Positions 26,524 to 35,302 of a DNA stretch of 63,863 bases are shown piece by piece. The translations under genes were made by a program, and so were the position numbers. Position 1 is the stretch's first letter. Each line of letters opens with the position of its first letter. This stretch comes from Nocardia miyunensis NBRC 108239 (lineage in GTDB: Bacteria; Actinomycetota; Actinomycetes; Mycobacteriales; Mycobacteriaceae). The notes below the pieces were generated by a model, which ran no database searches, was not told where the DNA came from, and saw only the letters and a list, made by a program, of their open reading frames with translations. The DNA is taken from the NCBI RefSeq assembly GCF_001613065.1, contig NZ_BDBQ01000097.1:1-63863 (forward strand), written 5' to 3'.

Positions 26524-26690
26524 CATGTCCGATACAACGAACCTCGACACCATCGGCGCCGAGGCCGATACACGGACCCGGCGTCCGAAGCCGCCCGTCG
26601 ACTCGCCGTCGAGCCGATCGGCACGATCTTCGTGGATTTCACCGTCGGCACCACGGGGGTCCCGGACTGGCAGGGACCGGTATTCAGGTA
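26524..26690 (+). pseudogene. Aquaporin (MIP) N-terminal relic
   Basis: The sequence following ATG 26524 shifts frame and then reads AARRLAVEPIGTIFVDFTVG with a stop soon after. This matches the start of the intact aquaporin at 36642 (ARLVSKYAVELIGTFFLVFTVG). Only the head and first span remain. Confidence 0.6.
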
Positions 26691-26722
26691 GTCGGTATTC
26701 GGGCCGACCGGATCGATAGTCT

Positions 26723-26869
26723 TCAGCGGTCGTGATCGCCCGGTCCATAGCGGTTCCAGGTGTCGCCGGCCTGGTCGCGATGTCGGTGGGCGGTGGTGTA
26801 GTGGATGCCGAGGGCGTCGGCGACCACCGGTGCCGGTGCCTGCAGCACGACCTGGCGCAGCGCGGAAAC
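26723..26869 (-). pseudogene. Site-specific recombinase C-terminal fragment
   Basis: The minus strand gives LQAPAPVVADALGIHYTTAH, RHRDQAGDTWNRYGPGDH and a stop. It resembles the C-terminal tail of actinomycete tyrosine-recombinase-like proteins. The match is weak. The IS630 copy abuts it at about 26870. Confidence 0.4.
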
Positions 26870-27608
26870 GCGAAGGTCGCCGAGCTGGCTCGCAGGCTGT
26901 TCGGGGTGTCCTACACCGAACAGGGGATGGGAAAGGTATTGCGCCGTATGGGGTTCACCTTTCAGCGGCCGGATCGCCGCGCGATCGGGGCCGATTCCGA
27001 AGCGATGCGGGTTTGGGTGACCGACACCTACCCGGCGCTGGCCAAACGAGCGAAAGCCGAGAGCGCGATCATCTTGTTCGTCGACCGGGTCGGTGTCCGC
27101 TCCGATCACCTGTCCGGGCGCACCTGGGGACGGCGCGGGCAGACTCCGACGGTGGCCCGGACCGGTAAAAGGTTCTCCCTCAACGCCATTGTCCACGATC
27201 TCCCCGCGCGGGGACATGCACTTCACTCTGTTCAAAGGCCGGTTCGCCACCCCACAGTTCCTGGAGTTCCTTACCAGGCTGTTGCGCCAGCACACCGAGA
27301 AGATCCACCTCGTTCTCGACGGTCACCCCGTGCACCGGTCGCGAGCGGTCACCGACTGGGTCGCCGCGCGCACCGACCGGATCGAGCTGCTCTTCCTGCC
27401 CCCGTACGCCCCGCACCTCAACCCTGACGAGCTGGTCAACGCCGACCTCAAAAGCGCCCTCGCTGACCAGGTCATCACCAGCCGCGACCAGATGGAGTCC
27501 GCCGTCCGCTCCTTCTTCCACCGCGTCCAGAAACTGCCCGACCGAGTCCGCGGCTACTTCCAGGCGCCACACACCGCTTACGCTTCCACCATTTAGTTTC
27601 GGGTCAAT
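26868..27608 (+). mobile_element. IS630-family element, 5'-truncated copy
   Basis: Homologous to 19823-20554. About the first 100 codons and the left end are lost, and the remnant begins AAGGTCGCCGAGCTGGCTCG. One extra T near 27189 breaks the frame (LNAIVHDL instead of LNAMSAISPRGD). The right end, ATTTAGTTTCGGGTCAATA, is kept. The 3' coding end is unshifted here (ESAVRSFFHRVQKLPDRVRG), which shows what the copy at 19510 has lost. Confidence 0.85.
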
Positions 27609-27663
27609 ATTTGGTGACCAATACTTACCTGGCTGAGCACGACGCAATCGTAGAACAACAGAG

Positions 27664-28120
27664 GTGGGAATCGAATTGACCGAATGGGCTCGGTTCGCCA
27701 GCGGGTTGGCCGAAGAACTGCGAGAAATTCCAGCGGGCGCGTTGCTCGTCATCTCCGAAGCTGGCGGTGGCATGGGCCGTTACGTTCAGTTCGCGCAAGG
27801 AAATCACGCGGTCGAGGCAGAGTTGGTCGGTGACGACTTTCTGACTGTCGAAGCAGACCGGGTGTTGCTGGGCGCCGAGCGATCGCTGGCGCCGGCTGGC
27901 AGCCGCCGAGCCCCAGGCACGACGGTAAGTGGTGGATTGAATTGCCATGGCCTATGATCACGGCAATGTACCGAGCGTTGGCTACCATGACACCATAACC
28001 GTTACTGGTTTGCGCGATGGGTTAGGTATCGCTGACCCAGACTTATTGATGTATCGCGCATGGAACAACCGAGAGGGAAACCGGAGTATAAATCTGCCGC
28101 GGTTGGGCCTGCGACAGGAA
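27664..28120 (+). pseudogene. TY-Chap domain protein (type VII secretion chaperone-like), broken
   Basis: Three frames together give one protein: EWARFASGLAEELREIPAGA and ISEAGGGMGRYVQFAQGNHA; then WWIELPWPMITAMYRALATM; then TVTGLRDGLGIADPDLLMYR and AWNNREGNRSINLPRLGL. This is the pattern of TY-Chap proteins found with ESX/type VII loci in mycolata. Frameshifts near 27900 and 27995 break it. No other secretion gene is nearby. Confidence 0.6.
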
Positions 28121-28184
28121 GAATCGTCATGAGCCTTCTCCGTCGGCAACTGTCCCTTGTCCTAAATGGTCGGCTTGATCGCGC

Positions 28185-28895
28185 TCAACATTTGCGGACT
28201 TGGTAGTGGTCGAGGCCGCATTGATCCTTGGCGGCTTGGAAGCATTCCTCGACCGCCCACCTGGAGCCGGCGACGGCCACGACCTGTTCCCGGTCGATGG
28301 TGGCGGGGTGAAAGCGCAGGTAGTAGGCGATATCGGTGGGGTCGTCGAGGGATCGGCGGGCCAGCATGGTTCGTGTGTATCCGGCGGGGAGGTCACCGAA
28401 GTTGGGGAGGGTGGCCCAGGCCCGGTCGTATTCACGTTCACCGCGCTCGCCCAGCCCGGCCGAGACCCGGTGCCACGCGTGTGCGGACGCCCGGGCGACG
28501 AGGGTGTCGACCCGGCGGCGGCCGTCGAGATCGGCCACTGTTTGCCGGTCCGGCACCTCGAGCACTTAGGACAGGCGGCGGGCCTCGCAGAATGTCCGGA
28601 ACCGGCCGTCGCGGCCGTAGGCTGCATCCGCGGCCACCCACCCGGCGGCCACACCGGCATCCAGGGTCCGGGCGATCATCATCTCCGCAAGCCTTGGCTT
28701 CGTCAGAAGACCTGAGCTGCAACGGCTTTCAGGGATTCCTGCTTCAGTACAGCGGTCACGATCACCGATCCACGACTCGGGCAGGTCGAGCTCCCTATCG
28801 ATCAGCGCCCGCCCTGAGCGCCCGGCATACGCCAGGAACACCCCGAGCTGAGAATTCTCCACACGACCCGCGGTTCCGGAGTACTGGCGTTGCAC
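28185..28895 (-). pseudogene. IS701-family transposase, truncated with a nonsense codon
   Basis: The minus strand gives VENSQLGVFLAYAGRSGRAL, IDRELDLPESWIGD, LDAGVAAGWVAADAAYGRDG, a stop at 28566-28568 (TAA where TAC/Tyr is expected), then in the same frame LEVPDRQTVADLDGRRRV and SRWAVEECFQAAKDQCGLDH. The N-terminal part is missing. A single base change explains the stop. Confidence 0.8.
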
Positions 28896-29089
28896 ACCCG
28901 CGGACTTGGTGCCTTATGACGAGCCGACGGTAATGCCGAAGTGCGGCCGGGGATTGGGTGCGAGGTTGCTGTTTGAGGCTGGTTGAGCGGTATTTCGTGG
29001 TGGTGGGTCCGGTTGGTGGTGTCTCTGGTCGATGAGTTTCATCGACGAATAGGAGACGACCATGGACTCTCGAAGTGGAGCACGGCACT
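28896..29089. other. Spacer in mobile-element zone
   Basis: Nothing recognised. Confidence 0.35.
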
Positions 29090-29925
29090 GGGGCCGATCA
29101 TCGTGGATGGCCCGCTGGCGCCGTTCGCGGACGGGTTACCACGTGAACTGGCAGCTCAGGGGTATGCCCTGGATACGATCGTCGATCACGTGCATCTGTT
29201 GGCAGATCTGAGTGACTGGCTGTCCGGCCGCGGTCTGACCGGCGCGGGACTGACGAGCGAGGTGGCCGGGGAGTTCCTGCGGGACCGTCGCACTCGGGGC
29301 CTGCACATCGGCGTGACGGTTCGCGCGGTTATGCCGATATGGGGTATCTGCGCGAATTGCGGGTTGCTCCACCATATTCGGCGGCTGTCGCGGCCACTGC
29401 GTAGGATGTTCTGCTGAGCGAGTATCGCCGTTATCTAGAGTCCGAACGGGGTCGGCAGGGACGGTCACGCACTATCTGCGGTGCGCCCGGGTGTTTCTGG
29501 CGTGGCTTCCGGCGCAATGTGATTCGTTGCTGGGGTTGTCCTCGGGCCAGGTCACCGGCTATGTCATGCAGTGGGCGCGACGCCGGAAGGGTCGCCCGCC
29601 GGACATGGCGACGCTGCCGGCGTTACGGTCGTTGCTGCGTTTCCTGCACGTGGCTGGGTATGTCCCGGCCCTGTTGGTCGACGCTGTCCGGGCCGGTCGG
29701 GCTCATCCTGGTCGGTTGGGGGTGCCGCGGGCGGCGTCGGCCGAGGGGATCCGCGCGGTGCTCGCCTCGTGCGACCGTGACAGCGCGGTCGGCCGCCGCG
29801 ATCACGCGATCGTGTTGTCGTTGACGCGGCTGGGGTTGCGCGGCGGCGAGGTGGTACGTCTGGAACTCGCCGACGTCGGTTGGCGATCCGGAGAGGTGAC
29901 GATCTGCGGGAAGGATACTTCAACC
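29090..29925 (+). pseudogene. Tyrosine recombinase / phage-type integrase, frameshifted and truncated
   Basis: The first part, PLAPFADGLPRELAAQGYAL then HLLADLSDWLSGRGL, is an N-terminal SAM-like domain. After disruption around 29340-29490 it continues with LPALRSLLRFLHVAGYVPAL, VPRAASAEGIRAVLASCDRD, DHAIVLSLTRLGLRGGEVVR and GEVTICGK. It ends just after the first catalytic Arg (box I, GLRGGEVVRL). The box II HxxR and Tyr are lost. Confidence 0.75.
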
Positions 29926-30202
29926 GCCTGCGAGGCCAACTACCGAATTATCAGGTCGATTTCGCCTCGCTCGAATGCGCAGCATCCCAGATCCGTACAC
30001 GCCCAGCCACAGGAGCGCACGGCTGTCACGCCCTATTCTCGGTTGCTGACGGTATGCTCGAGGTGGATAACCGGAGGTGGGTGGCATTGGGCGCTCGATT
30101 GCCGACCGAGCAAATTATGTCGACGACGACCGAATCGCCGCTGCCGCGGGAGTGGGCACCAATGGCGCAGGGCCTGCCCGTCACGAATCCGAGACAACCC
30201 GG

Positions 30203-30877
30203 ATGGTGAACGTGACCCCGCCTGTGACTCGGTTGCGGGTAATTGTGGCCGAAGATGACGTCCTCCTGCGCGAAGGTGTCGCGAGCTTGCTCGCACGCAG
30301 CGGGTTCGACGTGGTGGGGCAGGCCGGAGACGCGGCGCAACTCTTGGCGCTGGTTCGGGATATAGCGCCGGATCTGGTGGTGGTCGACATCCGGATGCCG
30401 CCGACGGGCACCACCGAGGGGCTCGACGCGGCCCGGGTGATCCGGGGCGAGCTCCCGGAGACGGGCATCCTGGTTCTGTCGGCGTACGCCGATGTGGAGG
30501 ACGCGATCGAGCTGCTGGCCGGAGGTCGACGGATCGGCTATCTCCTCAAGAGCCGGATCACCGATGTGGAGGAATTCGTCGAAACCCTTCGCCGGATCGC
30601 CAAGGGCGCGTCGGTCATCGACCCTGTTCTGGTGCAGGAGCTGGTGTCGGCCCGCCGACGCGATGACCCGCTGGCCGTGCTCAGCATGCGGGAGCGGGAA
30701 GTGCTGGCGCTGATGGCGGAGGGCCGCTCCAATGCCGGCATCGCCCGTCGGCTGTGGGTTACCGAGGGCACGGTCGAAAAGCATGTGCGCAGCATCTTGA
30801 CCAAACTGGATCTGCCCGAGACCGGGGACGATCACCGCAGGGTTCTCGCGGTGGTCACCTTTCTCGAGGCTCGCTGA
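30203..30877 (+). CDS. LuxR/NarL-type response regulator
   Basis: 224 residues from ATG 30203. Receiver (10-125): VIVAEDDVLLREGVASLLAR with the acidic pocket, phospho-acceptor Asp62 in VVVDIRMPPT, and Lys in YLLKSRITDV. LuxR HTH (155-220): LSMREREVLALMAEGRSNAG, TEGTVEKHVRSIL. It is a DNA-binding activator probably driven by the HisKA_3 kinase at 31574. Its 3' end overlaps the convergent receiver gene by 23 bp. A broken homologue lies at 36096-36450. Confidence 0.92.
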   Translation: MVNVTPPVTRLRVIVAEDDVLLREGVASLLARSGFDVVGQAGDAAQLLALVRDIAPDLVVVDIRMPPTGTTEGLDAARVIRGELPETGILVLSAYADVEDAIELLAGGRRIGYLLKSRITDVEEFVETLRRIAKGASVIDPVLVQELVSARRRDDPLAVLSMREREVLALMAEGRSNAGIARRLWVTEGTVEKHVRSILTKLDLPETGDDHRRVLAVVTFLEAR

Positions 30878-31274
30878 GCGGATCGCGCTGGTCCTCGGCT
30901 GCGAGCAGCAGCTCACGGATCGCGCCGGACGACAGCGCGGACTTGGGCAGGAAGCCCACCGCATGGCTCGCCGCGATCATCTCCGCGACGTCCTGTTCGG
31001 CGCGGGCAGAGGTCAGTATCACCGGCGGCGGCACGGTTCCTCCATGGCGGTGCAGGCGCTCGGCGAGTTCGATGCCGTTCTCCTCGCCGAGCTCGATATC
31101 GACAAGTGTTACGTCGGGCCCCAGCGCTGCGACACCTCGCAGCGCCGCGGTGCTGGTCGACGCCACGCCGACGACGGTGATCCCCCCACGCTCGAGCAGT
31201 TCGCGTCCGGCGTCGAGAAACTCGACGCTGTCATCGACGATGAAACAGCGCAAACGCTGAGCTGATGACTCCAT
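30855..31274 (-). CDS. Single-domain response regulator (receiver only)
   Basis: 139 residues from ATG 31274. LRCFIVDDS, phospho-Asp59 in TLVDIELGEENG, ILTSARAEQD and FLPKSALSSG match the receiver at 17201 position for position. There is no output domain. Here it is transcribed toward the LuxR-type regulator and away from the kinase at 31574, unlike the head-to-tail layout at 17 kb. It may act as a competing phosphate acceptor for the shared kinase type. Confidence 0.88.
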   Translation of the reverse strand: MESSAQRLRCFIVDDSVEFLDAGRELLERGGITVVGVASTSTAALRGVAALGPDVTLVDIELGEENGIELAERLHRHGGTVPPPVILTSARAEQDVAEMIAASHAVGFLPKSALSSGAIRELLLAAEDQRDPLSEPRER

Positions 31275-31396
31275 GAGCCGAGTGTCCTGGAGCGCGATAC
31301 GAGCGCGCATCCCCGCTAGCGGGAACCTCGCATCGGCGTTGCCGCGTAGCGCGGGCACGGCGGGTCGGTGATCGTCGAGTCTGCTGAGCTGTGCGG

Positions 31397-31487
31397 GTCT
31401 CGGCGTTCAGCATCCATCCGCGGAAATTGTGGCCGTCGATGTTCCGGTGCGCTTGCTCGCCCCACCAAATGCAATGTGCCGAGATCG
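31397..31487 (-). pseudogene. Dps deletion scar in the kinase leader
   Basis: The minus strand reads WGEQAHRNIDGHNFR and goes straight to GWMLNAETRT. Intact Dps has KQAHWNVVGHNFR, then about 90 residues, then AWMLSAENR. So the middle of a dps gene has been deleted in frame. The remnant lies between the receiver start and the kinase start. Confidence 0.65.
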
Positions 31488-31573
31488 GCGTGCTGCCGCG
31501 AGTCCAGAGCACTGCGTTCGATCGGAGGCGACCGCTCGGTTGTCCGATCGCGGCGCGGGAGGATACTGAGTTC

Positions 31574-33304
31574 ATGCCGCCGAGGTGGTTGCGGCTTCCT
31601 GGTGGGAAGCGGATGCGCGATCGGTTGCCGGGTGACGTGTCCGATCGTGGCCGGAAGTCGGGGCCGGCCGCGATATGGCCGGTATTGCAGATGCCGCGCA
31701 GGGGCGCGACCGAGGATGACCCATCGGTACCAATAGGTCCATTGTCGGCGTTGCTGCGTCCGGCGACACCGCCGCTGTGGCTCGGAATCGTGGTTGTTGT
31801 GGTTGTCGTCGCGCTGGAGACGTTTGTCATCATCCTCCTGCAGGATCTGTCACCCGGCGAGACGTTCGAGCCGGTTTATCTGCTCGGCATTCTTGTGGTT
31901 TCCATGGTGTGGGGATTGGGCTTGGCGGTGGCAACCTCGTTGGTCAGTGCCATCGGCCTGGCCATTTTCGATGCCAGGTCCGGAGGCAAGGTCCCACCGT
32001 TCGATTCCGAGAACTACGTGCTCGTCGTCGTATTCCTCGCGGCGGCGTTGTGCACGAACTTCATCGCGGGGCTGGCACGCTTGCGGGCACACGAAGCCGA
32101 TGAACGCCGCAGGGAAGCCGAGGAGGCCAAAGCCGGGCTGCAGGAGAGCCGCGACCGGATCGGTGTGCTGGCCGAGCAACAGGCTGCGCTGCGGCGAGTG
32201 GCGACCCTGGTGGCGCAGGGTGTGCCCGCCTTCGAGGTGTTCTCGGCTGTGGCCGAGCAGTTGGCCCGCGCGCTGGGCACAACCCACGCGTCGTTGTGGC
32301 GCTACGAGTCCGACGGTACAGCCACTCTCATGTCGGCTCATGACGACGCATTGCCGCCTACGGCGAGGCCCGTCGGTTCGAGGTGGTCGCTGGAGGACCG
32401 CCGCATCGTCGGACTGATTCTCGCCAGCGGCCGGCCGGCCCGGATCGACAGCAACGACTCGCCTGGGTGGACCACCGTGCGCATTCGTGAGGTCGGCCTG
32501 CACGGCGAGGTGGGGGCGCCGATAGTCGTCGAGGGCAGTGTGTGGGGCGCCGCGATCATCGGAACCGCCAAGCCCGGTCCGCTGCCACCGGATACCGAGG
32601 CGCGCGTCGCCGACTTCGCAGATCTCGTCGCAACGGCGATCGCCAACGCTGAATCGCGTGCGGAACTGACCGCGTCGCGCGCCCGGATTGTGGCGGTCGC
32701 CGACGAGGCACGGCGCCGTCTGGAACGTGATCTGCATGACGGAGCCCAGCAAAGGCTGGTGTCTCTCGAGCTCGAATTGCGCTCATTGCAGGACTCGGTG
32801 CCCGCTGAACTCGATGCTCTCAACGGGCAGATCGCTCGGGTCGCGACCGGTCTGGCCGGCGCGACGGAGAATCTCCAGGAACTCTCGCGCGGAATTCATC
32901 CAGCGATCCTGTCGAAAGGCGGGCTCGTCCCGGCCTTGAAGGCGCTGGCCCGCCGCTGCCCGGTACCGGTGGACCTCGACGCCGCGGTCGAGCGGCGGTT
33001 GCCGGATTCGGTGGAGATCGGAGCCTACTACGCGGTGGCCGAAGCGCTCACGAACGCCGCAAAACACGCCCGAGCCTCCGAAGTGTCCGTCTGGGCGGCG
33101 ATGAAAGGCGACAGTCTCTGTTTGTCGATTCGCGACGACGGCGTCGGTGGAGCCGACGCCAGGAAAGGGTCGGGACTCATCGGTCTCAAAGACCGAATCG
33201 AGGTGCTGGGCGGCCACCTACTCGTCGACAGCCCCACAGGCATAGGTACGTCGCTGTACATCACGATCCCCGTAGACGCGTCGGACAGCACACCTGTCAT
33301 GTGA
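31574..33304 (+). CDS. Sensor histidine kinase, membrane + GAF + HisKA_3
   Basis: 576 residues from ATG 31574 (GGGAGGATA upstream). It is a paralogue of the kinase at 17627: spans about 68-165, GAF about 215-365, phospho-acceptor His388 in ERDLHDGAQQRL, AEALTNAAKHARAS and SIRDDGVGGAD in the ATPase. It has a longer basic N-terminus, of which residues 1-40 may be optional (Met at residue 40). It sits between two regulators and stress-type genes, so it is the likely sensor for the 30-38 kb island. No heme-ligand His is obvious in the GAF. Confidence 0.9.
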   Translation: MPPRWLRLPGGKRMRDRLPGDVSDRGRKSGPAAIWPVLQMPRRGATEDDPSVPIGPLSALLRPATPPLWLGIVVVVVVVALETFVIILLQDLSPGETFEPVYLLGILVVSMVWGLGLAVATSLVSAIGLAIFDARSGGKVPPFDSENYVLVVVFLAAALCTNFIAGLARLRAHEADERRREAEEAKAGLQESRDRIGVLAEQQAALRRVATLVAQGVPAFEVFSAVAEQLARALGTTHASLWRYESDGTATLMSAHDDALPPTARPVGSRWSLEDRRIVGLILASGRPARIDSNDSPGWTTVRIREVGLHGEVGAPIVVEGSVWGAAIIGTAKPGPLPPDTEARVADFADLVATAIANAESRAELTASRARIVAVADEARRRLERDLHDGAQQRLVSLELELRSLQDSVPAELDALNGQIARVATGLAGATENLQELSRGIHPAILSKGGLVPALKALARRCPVPVDLDAAVERRLPDSVEIGAYYAVAEALTNAAKHARASEVSVWAAMKGDSLCLSIRDDGVGGADARKGSGLIGLKDRIEVLGGHLLVDSPTGIGTSLYITIPVDASDSTPVM

Positions 33305-33380
33305 CCGCGCGGTGCTACCGCTCGGCGCGGTTCAGGGTGGATTCGTCCTGCCCGGGGGCCGGATCCAGCGGGCTCGATCA

Positions 33381-33522
33381 GGCCGAGTTGCAGCTAGCAG
33401 GTATCGGCACGGTCACGGTGGTGGGGCCGCCGAACTGCGGCCAGCGCCGACGACAACGGCCATGCGCGAGACGATCCTGGACTTCGTTAATCGGTCCCAT
33501 CGTGTATTCCAGGAGTCTCGAC
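33381..33522 (+). promoter_or_regulatory. Leader shared with the aquaporin gene, copy 1
   Basis: Block 1, GTTGCAGCTAGCAGGTA (33387-33403), and block 2, CAGCGCCGACGACAACGGC (33442-33460), recur upstream of the aquaporin with the same 61-bp spacing. Both leaders end with an AGGAGTC ribosome site and ATGGTC. Confidence 0.6.
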
Positions 33523-34047
33523 ATGGTCATCCAGCAACACGACATCATCACTCGAGCCGAAGTTCCCGCCCGCGCACGCGCCGGGGTGACCACCACGTCC
33601 GGCGCGATGTGGCGCGAGCGGGTGGCCCGACCCGCGATCTGGTCGGGTGGGGCGGATGGCGAACTGATCGCCGGACACATCGACGCGCTGTATGTTACGG
33701 ACGCGACCATCGCGAACCCGCTATCCACCGAGTCCGCGACCAGGATTACCAACGGAGCCGGCAGGGGAGCGTGGCGGCTGAGTTGGCTTCCCGAAATGGC
33801 ACTGACCCGAACACAGGTCCTCAGCGCAATGGTTCTCGAGCGAATCCTCATCGCGCATGATCTCGACAGCGCAACCATGATGCGAATCATGCGCGTCCTG
33901 GCCGACGATCTCCGGATGCCGCTGCACCTACTCCTCGGTCGTCTCTCGTCGCATCAGCAGAGAGCAGATGTGCTGCCGTACTCCGCCGGTGGCTCGGCGA
34001 TGCGAGCCACAGCGTATCGCCGTGACTCGGCGATACGGACTGCCTGA
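33523..34047 (+). CDS. Conserved-looking hypothetical protein
   Basis: 174 residues from ATG 33523 with CCAGGAGTCTCGAC upstream. Residues about 45-95 may form a small beta-rich domain (DGELIAGHIDALYVTDATIA). A C-terminal helical part includes LTRTQVLSAMVLERILIAHD and MMRIMRVLADDLRMPLHLLL. The 3' end overlaps the opposite-strand gene by 120 bp, so one of the two ends may be altered. It shares a leader with the aquaporin, suggesting co-regulation under stress. No family is recognised. Confidence 0.55.
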   Translation: MVIQQHDIITRAEVPARARAGVTTTSGAMWRERVARPAIWSGGADGELIAGHIDALYVTDATIANPLSTESATRITNGAGRGAWRLSWLPEMALTRTQVLSAMVLERILIAHDLDSATMMRIMRVLADDLRMPLHLLLGRLSSHQQRADVLPYSAGGSAMRATAYRRDSAIRTA

Positions 34048-34440
34048 ACCTATCGACCTGCCGTGGTGCCGGGCAGCCAGTGCGTTCAGCTCCTGGGCCA
34101 GCACCGTCAGCCACTCGTCGACACCGATCTGCTTGCGGCTGATGACCACGCCGCGCACGACGTTGCGCACCTCGGCCTCGATGCCGCCGCGTCGGCCCTG
34201 GCGGAGTTCGAGTTCCCGGTCCGGGGTGTGCACTCGTACAGCGACGGCCTGGCCGGGTCTGCCGCTCATCCGATCGGCCATGGTGCGCCGGTGGTCGACC
34301 TCGACCATGCCCTCGGGCAGGGCGTCGCCCAGCACGCTCGTGAGCACTCGACCGTAGGATTCGACGTCGGCGCGGTCGGCTCGCAACGTCGTGATCATCA
34401 TGTGCATGTCCCAGATGGGGCTGATCTCCTCGCCGGTCAC
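33928..34440 (-). CDS. Hypothetical protein of the YbjQ operon, probably altered C-terminus
   Basis: Starts with GTG 34440, which overlaps the stop of the YbjQ-type gene by four bases (GTGA). Residues 1-120 look sound: IWDMHMMITTLRADRADVES, MVEVDHRRTMADRMSGRPGQ, VRGVVISRKQIGVDEWLTVL, AQELNALAARH. After about residue 125 the sequence turns Arg/Ser-rich and unlike the rest, which suggests a frameshift. The true product may be about 130 residues. The function is unknown; it is tied to the upstream YbjQ gene. Confidence 0.6.
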   Translation of the reverse strand: MTGEEISPIWDMHMMITTLRADRADVESYGRVLTSVLGDALPEGMVEVDHRRTMADRMSGRPGQAVAVRVHTPDRELELRQGRRGGIEAEVRNVVRGVVISRKQIGVDEWLTVLAQELNALAARHHGRSIGSGSPYRRVTAIRCGSHRRATGGVRQHICSLLMRRETTEE

Positions 34441-35255
34441 GAGTCCACCAGCGGCAGCACGAGTTGTGGCTTGGCGATGTGGTGGTCCTCGCGCAACGGC
34501 CGGATGGCGGTGCCGATGGAGAAGAACTCGGTGGTGTGCCCGCCCCAGCGGTGCGGCAGCGACAGCAACTGCACCCCGACGATGCCCTCAGCCTGCAACT
34601 GCTCCGCTTCGGCCTGCATCCTGGACATGGCCAACTCGCGCGCGTCGTAGAGCGCCTCGGTGAATTGCGGGATCTCCACGTTCTGACCGACGTTGCTCAT
34701 CGCCTGCCAGAACCGTTGATGCGCAATGTGATAGACGCACGAGCCCATCACCATGCCCAGTGGCGCATAACCGGACTGGATCAGCGTCCAGAAGTCCTGG
34801 CCGGAGAGATCGGAGGTGAAGGGCTTGTTCTGGTTGTTCCGCCAGGCTCCTCGCTCATCCGCCTGCACCGCGGTGCCGATCGCGATGAATTCGGCGAGGT
34901 CGTTGCCGAATTCCTTGAACTCGATCTCGAGCCGGACCCCGACGATCCCGTCCGCGCCCAGCATGTCGGCTTCCGCTTCCATTCGGGTCATGGCCAGCTC
35001 CCGCGCGTGGTACATCGCGCCCGAGAGTGTCTCGAGCTCCTGGTTCTTGCTCCAGCGGCCGAACTGGAAGCCGACATGGTAGATGCTCGAACCCAGCACC
35101 ATGCCCAGCGGCCGGAAGCCGGCCTCGCGGACCAGCAGGAACTCGTTGACGCTCAGGTCCGAGGTGAACAACGTCGTGTCCCGGCCGGGTTTCATCTCGG
35201 CCAGGCGGCGCATCGCATCCTCGGGAATGCCTTGCGGCTCATCGGCATTCGTCAC
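34437..35255 (-). CDS. Tandem YbjQ-type (heavy-metal-binding domain) protein
   Basis: 272 residues with two internal repeats of the YbjQ/PF01906 kind: 25-150 (TSDLSVNEFLLVREAGFRPL ... GIVGVRLEIEF) and 155-265 (TSDLSGQDFWTLIQSGYAPL ... GIVGVQLLSLP). Each repeat has the pattern 'GMV-GSxxYH', an Ala/Glu-rich helix 'ARELAM-RM-AEA' and 'A(E/D)GIVGV'. YbjQ proteins form pentameric rings; the metal link is only a domain name. It is coupled by overlap to the gene after it and lies 48 bp from the related gene upstream. Confidence 0.8.
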   Translation of the reverse strand: MTNADEPQGIPEDAMRRLAEMKPGRDTTLFTSDLSVNEFLLVREAGFRPLGMVLGSSIYHVGFQFGRWSKNQELETLSGAMYHARELAMTRMEAEADMLGADGIVGVRLEIEFKEFGNDLAEFIAIGTAVQADERGAWRNNQNKPFTSDLSGQDFWTLIQSGYAPLGMVMGSCVYHIAHQRFWQAMSNVGQNVEIPQFTEALYDARELAMSRMQAEAEQLQAEGIVGVQLLSLPHRWGGHTTEFFSIGTAIRPLREDHHIAKPQLVLPLVDS

Positions 35256-35302
35256 CCGTCACCTCCGCTTTCTCGTGTGCCGCCGCTGCGATGCCGGTGC
35301 GC

